Below, piece after piece: positions 48,770 through 58,143 of a stretch of DNA of 64,000 bases. The stretch comes from Triplophysa rosa (lineage: Eukaryota; Chordata; Actinopteri; Cypriniformes; Nemacheilidae), in the NCBI RefSeq assembly GCF_024868665.1, contig NC_079890.1, positions 195,032-259,031 on the forward strand. The letters run 5' to 3'. A program made the translations under genes and the position numbers. The number at the start of each line of letters is the position of its first letter. Within the stretch, counting starts at the first letter, position 1. The notes beneath the pieces were generated by a model. It had not been told where the DNA came from. It searched no databases and was given only the letters and a program-made list of their open reading frames with translations.

Positions 48770-48945
48770 CTTTGCGGGGCACTTGATCTAACGCCGGCTG
48801 CTGTTGTAACCTATTGTCTTGTCTGGAGTCTCGGGGCATCAATTATTCTCTGCCGTTTCTATTGGCTCAGAGAACAAAACGCAGCCTAAAGCAAAACGAG
48901 CGCCGGAGACGCGGGGCAGAAAATTAATGAAGTGGGCACAAAGCG
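48770..48945. promoter_or_regulatory. candidate conserved non-coding element
   Basis: CACTTGATCTAACGCCGGCTG, ATCAATTATTCTCTGCCG and GCAGAAAATTAATGAAGTGG in a repeat-free island close to the small gene. Untested. Confidence 0.3.
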
Positions 48946-49169
48946 CACTCCATCACATGTTGTGGTGAGTGTTTGTGTTGCTCTCTCGCTGGGACAGTCT
49001 TGTGAAATAAATCAACGGGGAGTTTTCTAGACGCATCCAGAGAAACATTCAACGCTCGTTTAGAAACACCTCTCGAAGGGATAAAGATCGAGGCAGGTTT
49101 ACACACCGACTTTAAACAGACCGGACGACTGACGGTTACAGAGAAATAAGAGTTTATTTCCAGTTAATA

Positions 49170-49325
49170 TCAATCAAACTGCCGTTGGATTGTTTTGATT
49201 TAAGCTATAATAACTCAAAAAAACAAAAAAAATGCAGCTAACTAACACAATAAAAACATGATAACATGTTAAAAAACACATTTTAAAGAAGGAGTTATCT
49301 CATTTTGGAAAAAAACCTCTTCAAA
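49170..49325 (+). mobile_element. fragment of the GTTATCTCATTTTGGAA MITE
   Basis: TTTTGATTTAAGCTATAATAACTC...GAGTTATCTCATTTTGGAAA matches the right half of the MITE at 62000-62140 that carries the DIRS insertion. Confidence 0.7.
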
Positions 49326-49848
49326 AACAACACTGTCGTTTTTTCTTTTTTAAATATGCAAATATAACTGGTGTTAGTTCTGTCAACTGCTCTTCTGGAG
49401 TCCTTAAGGATCTTCGTCAACGTGTTAACAAACTCGAGGCTTTTATTCTTCACACAGGACGTGATGATAAAACATTCATGTGTAAAGGGGATTCATAATG
49501 CGGTTAAAGATCACTTCTGCTTTTGTTTTATTGGTGATCGCACAGGTCTGATCAACTGATTTTATTCATCACTGCATGGTAAGAGATTGAACCCAGTAAA
49601 CGTTAACTTCAGCAGGGAGTTAAAAACGCATCTTCAGATGATTATAGAATGTTCTCTGTGAGCATATAGTTTTAATGCTGACTAAAATCTGAAAGAAAGT
49701 TTTCAGGTATAGATTATAGAAATTTAATTTTAATGGATTTGAATGTGTTAAAAGAATTTTAATTTTGGATTTTCCTTAAAGACTTCACTTCTAGAGGTGT
49801 TAGTAGTAGAGAAACTCAACCAGACTGAATAATAAGCACTTCTTACTA

Positions 49849-50149
49849 ATGGCTTGTTTCCACCGAGTGCTACTACGGTCAACAGTGTTCTTGATGGGTG
49901 TGGTGTATGAAGATTAAGAAATGGCGCCTGTAGCCCGCTCAAGTGACGATTCCCTGACAACCAATCAACAGTCTGCAGTGAGTCTGGTACCAGACGAATG
50001 TGCTAACCACCCTAATGACAGGGTCTCAAGAAAAGTGGTACGGTAGGTCGCTGTTTCGGTACCATTCACAACTTCTGACAATGAAAACGCAAATAACTCC
50101 GTACCGTATTGCACCGTTCTGAACCGGGCCGCTCGGCGGAAACCAGTCA
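49849..50149. mobile_element. 301-bp MITE with GGCTTGTTTCCACCGAG arms
   Basis: ATGGCTTGTTTCCACCGAG and, inverted, TGACTGGTTTCCGCCGAGC, with GGTACGGTAGG and TCCGTACCG inner repeats. No coding capacity. Confidence 0.75.
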
Positions 50150-51475
50150 GAAGTCGTGTATTGTAAAGAAACCATATTGTAAAACAGGTCTACATTTTTA
50201 GGATGTTTACTGATAATAAGCAACAGAAAACACCGAGTAAGATTGTCATGTCTTATTCTGTATTGTTGAGCAGACTTTGTGCTGACGGTCTTCGTGAGAT
50301 TTCATGAGCTCATATTTAATTCTTTCAACAAATCCACAGAGAATCTTTCCAGGTCTGTTGAGAGTTAAACACTGTTAACACATCACATTCATCCAAAACA
50401 GATCAAACAAACAACAGCTCGTATAGTCAATCCATCATCCCGTGTGGGGTTGTGTCTCTCTTGAAATACACCGATGATGTTACTTTCCAGTGATGTCATC
50501 GTGTAACACGACGTTTTCCTGGACACAACGTGGATTAGAAAGTCCTGTTTCTTCCAGAAGTTGTGGTTGGAGAGGAATGAGTTTGGTTTGATGTAAAGCA
50601 GTTGAATGGACGTATTAAAATTCCTTTAATTAGAACATTTGTCCCGTTAGCGCTGTGAGACCGATAGCATCACTTGTGTTGTCAGCCCGTTCGCCGGCTT
50701 TATCTGACGGAATGTTTCCTTTGGTGCTGGAGATAAGCGTTTCATTTCAAAGATGACTTTCTTGATCTTACGAATGAGAAAGAAGGAAAGGCGAGATCAT
50801 TTGAGTCAACCGTGATCGTACTTCTCTTGGTTTTATTTCTGACTTTCAAATGAAAGAGGGTTTTTGTGAGCCTTGAGCTCTCGGCTCCGTCACATCAGCT
50901 GCTTCTCGTCTCAGTTTTGGTTTTCTTTCATTATGTTTAGATGACGTTTGAATGATTCTCAGTAATGAATGGCTTCCGTCTTAGACATCGACCCTACAGG
51001 TGCCTTCTAGAAAAGACGCAATCTGTGATGCGGTTGAAATGTGCTAGAAAGCACACACACATGAAGAAACTAATATAAATATCTTCTGTACATCACACGT
51101 GAAGAAATATAGCTTTAAATAATACAAACCCTTCTCAAGTCATAAGCTTTATTCAGATCTCAGGAAATCTCAGAAAAATGCGATTTTAATTGATTGTTTT
51201 TCAGTCTGTTTCTCTTATGGGAACACATGCCAACATCTGTATAGTGTTTTGTGTTCATCTGCTGCTCACTCTTCACCTTCACAGTAAATCTGTCCGAGAG
51301 ATTTTCACTCCGTTGGTGAGATGATTTAAACAGGCTTTGGTGAATGTCCATGTGTAAGTCAAACGCTCCTCTTGCAGTTACAGGAGGAATTACACAGCAG
51401 TCTGTGGGAGGGATTGTAATTCGTCTGGTGAGATGCAGAAAGCCGGTGAAGTTTTGCATACATGAGACTGATGAG
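50150..51475. other. non-coding with one possible regulatory island
   Basis: 50620-50790 (CCTTTAATTAGAACATTTG, GGCTTTATCTGACGG, GATAAGCG) is repeat-free and enhancer-like. The rest shows nothing I can name. Confidence 0.35.
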
Positions 51476-52208
51476 CTGTGTGTGTGTGTGGGGGGGGGTG
51501 TTACCATAGAAACTGTGTGCGTGCTTGTGTGTGTGTGTGTGTGTTTGTCTGTGCGTGCGTGCTTGTGTGTGTGTGTGCACGTGTGCGTGCGTGTGTGCGT
51601 GTGTGTGTGTGTGCACGTGTGCGTGCGTGTGTGCTTGTGTGTGTGTGTGCACGTGTGCGTGCGTGTGTGCTTGTGTGTGTGCGTGTGTGTTTGTCTGTGC
51701 GTGCTTGCGTGTGTGTGTGCACGTGTGTTTGTTTGTCTGTGCGTGCTTGCGTGTGTGTGTGCGTGTGTGTTTGTTTGTCTGTGCGTGCGTGCTTGTGTGT
51801 GTGTGTGTTTGTCTGTGCGTGCTTGTGTGTATGTGTGTTTGTTTGTGTGTTTGTCTGTGCGTGCGTGCTTGTGTGTGTGTGTGCGTGTGTTTGTCTGTGC
51901 GTGCGTGCTTGTGTGTGTGTTTGTTTGTGTGTTTGTCTGTGCGTGCGTGCTTGTGTGTGTGTGCGTGCGTGTGTTTGTCTGTGCATGCATGCTTGTGTGT
52001 GTGCGTGTGTTTGTCTGTGCGTGCGTGCTTGTGTGTGTGCGTGTGTGTTTGTCTGTGCGTGTGTGCTTGTGTGTGCTTGTGTGTTTGTCTGTGCGTCCGT
52101 GCTTGTGTGTTTGTCTGTGCGTGCTTGTGTGTGTGTGCGTGCTTGTGTGTATGTGCGTGTGTGTGTTTGTTTGTGTGTTTGTCTGTGCGTGCGTGCTTGT
52201 GTGTGTGG

Positions 52209-52241
<33 letters not shown>
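51476..52241. repeat. 766-bp TG/GCGTGCTTGTG minisatellite
   Basis: About 20 loose units of GTTTGTCTGTGCGTGCGTGCTTGTGTGTG, 30-50 bp each, with GGGGGGGG at 51489. Five frames of 97-401 codons on both strands come from the lack of stops and are artefacts. Confidence 0.95.
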
Positions 52242-52242
<1 letters not shown>

Positions 52243-52459
52243 CAGGTGGTCCGATGATTTGCCAGTATTTGTATACACACTAACATTATGGAAATGAGAC
52301 AAACTTGCGCAGAGCTCATGTATAATACACAACCTATACATGAGTATATATTGAGAAGCACCCATTTGAGTGTTTCATGTCACACGATCAGGTTGTCAGT
52401 TGTGTACACCTATTTAAGAAAATGTCATATACATAAATTAATGATAATATATCATATAA

Positions 52460-52990
52460 ATAATAATATGTTTAATTTATATAGTGCCTTTCCCGGGCTC
52501 AAGGATGCTGTACATAGACAATCGATTCACGATATCTAAACAGATAATTTCACAATCAGTTAAACAGTAAAGTGGACCGTTAATAGACAATCGATTAACA
52601 AATCATAAACAGACACTTCTCTATCAATTTGACAGTTAAACGGACGGTAGGCATTTGCCCAGTTCAGGGATGGCATGACTGCAGTCGCATATCATGGTGC
52701 AATAATGCAGTAAGCAGAGCGACATGACAGAGTAAAAGTAACCATAGGAAAATGATAGTGTCAATAAGTATCAAAGAAAGAATAATAAAGAAAACAAGAT
52801 ACCCAGAGAGATTGCAGCTGGTAGGTTAGGATGAGGAGAGTGTCAAGAAAACATGATGCGACTGACAGTACTGGGTAAATGAGTAGGTTTTGAGTGGTGA
52901 TTTACACATACAGCGAGAGATGTTATTGATCTAGTGACAGTGGTAGAGAGTTCCACATAGAGCAGTTAATCATTTTATGTGACAGTAGAT
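52460..52990. mobile_element. probable LINE 3'-UTR fragment
   Basis: TTTAATTTATATAGTGCCTTTCCCGGGCTCAAGGATGCTGTACATA and GGTAGAGAGTTCCACATAG are words typical of fish LINE 3' ends, comparable to the start of the LINE at 32463. Two copies of a 55-bp segment (AGACAATCGATT...AACAG) lie at 52517 and 52588. No RT frame. Confidence 0.5.
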
Positions 52991-53401
52991 GGGTTGTCAT
53001 TCACAGTAAAGTGAGGTTTTTTTAAGTTCGCAAAAAATAAAAACATTGCAAATTTGTTGGAGTGGATGATGATGGTAATGAAAAGGACCAGAAAAACCCC
53101 GTCAGTGGAAACAGCAGAGTAGTCACGTGGGTTTAATGTTCACTATGTCAGAATGGGGTTATTATACAATTATTCAAAAACCACTTCAAGTGAGCATGCA
53201 AACTTTTTTACATTTGTGATGTGAGGGTTTCAAAATGAGCACCTGAACAGGGTGACGTGGACCTGATGTGTTGAGTGCAGAGCTCTCCGGGTGATGTGAC
53301 AACATTTACTGACTCCTGCTGAGCTCTTAAAGTGATGATGATCACTAACGCACATCTGACATGTTTTTCATAGAGAAACTATCACTATCTATGTTTTACT
53401 A

Positions 53402-53510
53402 TCACAGCGCTGCTGATGCTGCTGATGCTGCTGATGCTGCTGCTCGACACACTGTGCGTCATTAACATCACTGACCCCACCACCACACACACACACACAC
53501 ACACGCGCGC
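53402..53510. repeat. (CTGCTGATG)n and (CA)n microsatellites
   Basis: Four CTGCTGATG units at 53408-53443, then (CA)n with CGCGCG at 53481-53510. Confidence 0.9.
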
Positions 53511-53559
53511 TCGCAGCTGGAGTACTTCTCATCTGTAGTGACACTTCGTCAATGCGCCT

Positions 53560-53760
53560 TTCATTGAGCGTAAGGAAAGCGATGAGACGTCTGAGAGCGA
53601 GGAGGAGAAAAGCGCCGCGCTGGAGAAACATCTGTGCTGAATGGAGAGTAATTGCAGATTGATTTGGCGCATCTGGCTGCATGCTGACGCGCTCTCGCCG
53701 GCTGATTAGCTGTTATTCACTCTGTTTATCTGTGGAAATGATGGGGTGAATATCAGGTTA
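53560..53760. promoter_or_regulatory. candidate conserved non-coding element
   Basis: GAGTAATTGCAGATTGATTTGG, GGCTGATTAGCTGTTATTCAC and TGTTTATCTGTGGAAATGATGG, repeat-free, with homeodomain/GATA-like words. Untested. Confidence 0.35.
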
Positions 53761-54082
53761 AGTGTGTGAAGAGACGCTGAGCCAAACCGCCCTCTCAAAC
53801 AACATCAGAATGGAGAATGAAACTCTCAGACAGATGTTAGTCGAGCGCATTAACTTCAGCCTCCTCTTTTCACTTCACATGAAACTGAAGCGGGAAACAC
53901 ATCCGTCTCAACGGGAGGAGGTGATCTGTGTGAGTGCTGGAATAACGGCGTTCGGTCCAGAAACACACATCTTTCCATTCAAATGAGTTACATTACACTG
54001 TCAGACGTGTTGTGAACGAGACGTGTCAGATCAGATCTCAGTGAAGAGGATGTGTGGCTCTGTCATGTGACTCTCTGCACAT

Positions 54083-54395
54083 ACCCAGCTAACAGCTTTT
54101 GCTTCCCAGAACGTTCCCCTAACGTTAGTTTTTGTTTCCCAGAACGTTATTTTCTAAGGTTGGTTTTTGATTCTCCAGGAAAGTTTTCTTTACGGTAATA
54201 GAACCTTAGTTTCTGGTTCCCATAACTTTCTGAGAACCAAAAACTAACTTTGGGGGAGCGTTCCCTTAACGTTATAGAAACCATGAAGCTAAGGTTTTAT
54301 TTCCGTGAAGATAACCAAAAACAAACCTTAAAAAAACTTTCTGGGAACCAGAAACTAACGTTAGGGGAACGTTCCCAGAACGTTAGCCTAAATAT
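54083..54395. repeat. AACGTTCTGGGAACCAAAAACTAACGTT palindromic array
   Basis: Alternating orientations of GGGAACCAAAAACTAACGTT-type units around GAACGTTC palindromes. Both halves of the region pair with each other. Common fish repeat texture. Confidence 0.8.
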
Positions 54396-55039
54396 TTTTC
54401 TCGGGTCCGTTTGGCCTCACCACACGTCAGTTATGAGTACATCCATGCTGTGTTTTTAGCCCTCGCTTGTCTAATCTAATTAAAATAAGTAAAATACATC
54501 ATCCCACACAATATGGAGGATGAATTCAATGCATTAGATTCTTCTTTTAGCCTAATCATTCCTTTTTCGTTACTGAAGTAGCCTAATTTTCCATTTAAAC
54601 AGCACAGTAGGCCTATACTGAAGCTCGTTGTTAAAACTCAACGGTGTGTGTTTGTGTGTTTAATAGAGCGAGAGAGACAGCAGAACAATCAATCATCACT
54701 GATTTACCCTGAAATCCATACGGGCTGTTAATGGTGTCACATGATGTACAGTGTTAGAAGAGAAGGTCACGTTACATCTGATCATTCATGAAGACGGATC
54801 TCTCCTCCACCTGCTGTTGGGTTGTGATCAACAGTATTCATAGTGTCACTTACACATCCAAGTGTTATTGTTTTTAGGGTGTTTTCATTTTCCTGCGACA
54901 CAGAAACACATTCATTATTTAGCGTGGTTTGTTTAAATCCAGCACGAATGGAACATCGTGAGAGGAAATGTTATGGAACGGTCGGACAGCGAGGCAAGCG
55001 GCTTCATTTTCTCACTCAGAACTTCTGAAATGCATCAAA

Positions 55040-55450
55040 TTGAAAATCCTTGGAGCTGTCATAGAGTCTAATGGAGGAGCGAGCGTGTGCGTGAACAGAT
55101 GATTATACTCCGGTAATGTGCAACTTTTGTTGTATAAAGTCAGTTTTATTAAGGACTTTACACACTGTGTTTGGGGCCCGAGGCGACAGTAGCACGCGCC
55201 TCCTGATGGGCTGATTGTCTTCTGCTGGCGGGGGGTCGCTCGGCTCCATACACGCCTGAAATTGAAACCATTATACCTCCATTTTGTTATTCATGTTTGT
55301 TAACGGGATGAGCGGGACTCATTTTCATCCCGTCTGTTCTCCCGCTCTGTCTCGCTTTCTTTATTATTGTGGATGTGATGCTTTCCTGCGCTCGATGCTC
55401 TTTTTCAAATCGCCACAAAGCACATTTGAGAACGACACTTTGCCCTTTTC
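55040..55450. promoter_or_regulatory. candidate conserved non-coding element
   Basis: AACAGATGATTATACTCCGG, GAAATTGAAACCATTATACC and CCATTTTGTTATTCATGTTTG in repeat-free DNA. No coding evidence. Confidence 0.3.
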
Positions 55451-55698
55451 TATACTGACACAGCACATAAAGGTTTCTTTTAGCACTTGGTCAGCGGATG
55501 TGAGTGTTTTCATAGAATAATCAACTTTTAGCTTTATGGTTTTATTCTCAGAAAAAAAAAAATGTTCGTTATGAGATTATTGCTATTATGATTTCATTTC
55601 CCAAATCTTAGAAATCAGCACTGTGCAGAAGGAATAAGTGATTTTTTCCCCCATGTGTGACTCATAGACTAAATAACAACATGAGTAATATTTATTAT

Positions 55699-56346
55699 GT
55701 AAGGGATATTCCACGGCTAGCCGTGCGTTAAAGGGTTTTAATGCACGACGTGGAGGCCAAGAACCACCCGACGCGAAGCGGATCCTTTAACGCACGGCTA
55801 GCTGTGGATTATCCCGCTTATACCATGGTCATTTGCCAAGTTAAATCTTTTATTGATGTTTACAGTGAAATTTTAGATCAAACAGGTGAAAATTACAGTG
55901 ATTTTGTCAGTTAATTTTCAAATGTAATCAAACCGACTGGAGCTACCCGTGCGTTAGAGGTTTTTATACCATGGTCTGTTTGAATACTGGATTCTGATTG
56001 GCTGGTAGGTGTGCATTAAAAGCCTTTAACGCACGGGTAGCTCCGGTCAGTTTGATTACATTTAAAATTAACTGACAAAATAACCGTCATATTCACCTGT
56101 TTGATCTAAAATGACTCTGTAAACATCAATAAAAGCTTGGCAAATAACCATGGTATAAACAGGATAATCCATGGCTAGCCGTGCATTAAAAGATTTAATC
56201 CGCTCCACTTTGCGTCGGGTGGTTCTTGGCCTCCACGTCGTGCATTAAAATCCTTTAATGCACAGCTAGCCATGGATTATCCCTTACTTAATGCACACCT
56301 TCCAGCCAATCAGAATCCAGTATTCAAAAAGACCATGGTATAAATA
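55699..56346. mobile_element. nested foldback element
   Basis: Outer arms GTAAGGGATATTCCACGGCTAG and, inverted, GTAAGGGATAATCCATGGCTAG. Each arm itself contains an inner hairpin (GCTAGCCGTGCGTTAAA...TTTAACGCACGGCTAGC) around GACGTGGAGGCCAAGAACCACC. A second inverted pair, ACCATGGTCT...TACTGGATTCTGATTGGCTGG, lies at 55965-56023 and 56287-56345. No frame. Confidence 0.85.
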
Positions 56347-56545
56347 ATAATATATCAGGACACTCTGATGCACACAATAATAATAATAATATAACACAAA
56401 TGCAAAATAAAAAGAATTGGCTAAATACAAATAAAGAAAACTGAGGAGACAGTCTTCATCCCATGATGCCCATGGTGTCCAGCAGAAGTGCCCTCTGATT
56501 GGCTGATTCACTGGCCATTCTGCTCAGTTTATATTATGAATGTTT

Positions 56546-56577
56546 ATATGAAGAGTTTGGTTCCAAAATGAGATAAC
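56546..56577. mobile_element. left arm of the MITE split by DIRS
   Basis: ATATGAAGAGTTTGGTTCCAAAATGAGATAAC is the exact inverse of 62109-62140. Confidence 0.85.
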
Positions 56578-56625
56578 GTCTCAGGTTACGACTGAAACCA
56601 TAGTTCCCTGAGATAGGGAACGAGA

Positions 56626-56807
56626 CACTGCGTCATGGAATGACTCTATGGGGGGGAACGCCAGCAGCGTGACTCGCGTGAAATTGTGTATGGAACTAAC
56701 TTGCGATTTATAGTCGCGAGGAGATGACGTCACGGATGACGTCATGAGTGACGCGAATACCGGAAGGTATAAATAGACCGCGGTAAACAGCGGCAACTCA
56801 GCTTCTG
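56626..56807. repeat. left inverted terminal repeat of DIRS
   Basis: Inverse of 61734-61915 with a few mismatches over 182 bp. Contains two TGACGTCA sites (56725, 56737) and GGTATAAATA. Confidence 0.92.
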
Positions 56808-56852
56808 TAAAAAATGAAGCAAAAGCTACAGGCACAAGGAGTATGGCAATGA

Positions 56853-56960
56853 GACGCAGTGTCTCGTTCCCTATCTCAGGGAACTATGGTTACAGTCGTA
56901 ACCTGAGACGTTCCCTTTCGAGGGAACTCAACACTGCGTCATGGAATGACTCTATGGGGG
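56853..56960. repeat. internal complementary region of DIRS
   Basis: 56853-56910 is the inverse of the extreme left end (56578-56635: GTCTCAGGTTACGACTGAAAC...). 56911-56960 is the inverse of the extreme right end (TTCCCTTTCGAGGGAACTCA...). Joined ends next to the recombinase gene are the DIRS hallmark and template completion of the circle. Confidence 0.9.
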
Positions 56961-57024
56961 ACGACATGCCCACTACGCCATAGTGAGTTGTGACTGTCCT
57001 GGTGTGAAGGTGTCTACGCACATT

Positions 57025-58143
57025 CTAGGACATAAGAACCTGGGATCCAGGTAAGGAAGAAAGGTCTAGATTGTAGAACCTCATAAATGTATGCGGGGAA
57101 GACCAACCCGCAGCATCACAAATATCTTGCATAGATGCCCCCAACAGAAGGGCCTGCGAAGAGGCCATACTCCTAGTAGAATGAGCCCTGACTCTTAGAG
57201 GTGAAGGCCTTCCGCGCACCTCATAAGCCAAAGAAATTGCCTCTACGACCCATCTACTGATGGTCTGTTTAGAGGCCGGCTGACCTCTACCTCGAGGTCC
57301 AAAGCAGACCAACAATTGGTCAGACTTTCTCCACAGAGAAGTCCTTCCTATATACTCCTGCAATGCCCTGACCGGGCATAATAAATATAACCTTTGGTGA
57401 TCCGCCAACTCGTGGGGCGGAGGGTAAAAGGCCTGGAGAACTAGGGTCCTGGCAACATTGCGAGGTACCTTCGGAACATATCCCGGTTTAGGGTGCAGAA
57501 TAGCCTTGATATTCCCTGGGGCGAACTCCAAACATGGGGGGGACGCCGAAAGAGCTTGCAGGTCACCTACCCTCCTCAGAGAGGTAATGGCTAGTAAGAA
57601 GGCCAGCTTGAGGGATAAATTTTTGTCTGAGCTGGACTCCATAGGCTCAAAAGGTGCCTGGGAAATCCCGTCTAGGACTATGGCTAGGTCCCACGCCGGA
57701 ACTCTGGTCTGAGAAGGAGGTCTCATTCTTACGGTGCCACGCAGGAAACGAACGACCAAGGGGTGTCTCCCCACTGACCCCTGAGGCAGAGGGGAGTGAA
57801 AGGCAGAGATAGCTGCCACATATACCTTGATAGTAGAAGGAGCTAGACCTGTAGAAAAACGGTCTTGAAGAAACTCTAGAACTGAAGCCAACGGGCAGTT
57901 AACTGGGTCCAAATTCCTGTCATTACACCATAAGGTGAACAATCTCCACTTCAAGGCATAAAGTTTCCTGGTGGAGGGAGCCCTAGAATTCAGGATGGTC
58001 TCAACAACCTCAGTTGATAGACCTTGGTTCAACAATTCACTCCCCTCAGTGGCCAAGCCCAAAGTTTCAACAACTCTGGGCGGGGGTGATGTATTGCACC
58101 CCCGGCTTGAGTTAGGAGGTCCCTCCTCAGAGGAATCTCCCAT
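57025..58143 (-). CDS. DIRS tyrosine recombinase
   Basis: Last frame of the element; the recombinase joins the circular DNA copy to the chromosome. The start is uncertain. The Met at 58143 gives 372 residues and overlaps the RT frame by about 115 bp, but the same frame stays open upstream to 59880 (951 codons) across the RT gene. Homology begins about residue 42 (LSTEVVETILNSRAPSTRKL, the N-terminal core-binding domain). In the catalytic domain Arg is in SLRRVGDL (about 190-191), His and Arg in HSTRSM (321, 324), a His in SPHTF (351) and the Tyr nucleophile in MRFYNLDL (357). This is the complete R-H-R-H-Y set of the family. Confidence 0.88.
   Translation of the reverse strand: MGDSSEEGPPNSSRGCNTSPPPRVVETLGLATEGSELLNQGLSTEVVETILNSRAPSTRKLYALKWRLFTLWCNDRNLDPVNCPLASVLEFLQDRFSTGLAPSTIKVYVAAISAFHSPLPQGSVGRHPLVVRFLRGTVRMRPPSQTRVPAWDLAIVLDGISQAPFEPMESSSDKNLSLKLAFLLAITSLRRVGDLQALSASPPCLEFAPGNIKAILHPKPGYVPKVPRNVARTLVLQAFYPPPHELADHQRLYLLCPVRALQEYIGRTSLWRKSDQLLVCFGPRGRGQPASKQTISRWVVEAISLAYEVRGRPSPLRVRAHSTRSMASSQALLLGASMQDICDAAGWSSPHTFMRFYNLDLSSLPGSQVLMS

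Noticed and set aside
51160..52365. His-Thr and Cys-Val ORFs of up to 401 codons on both strands
   Set aside because: Products of the TG/CG minisatellite, with no start context or domain.
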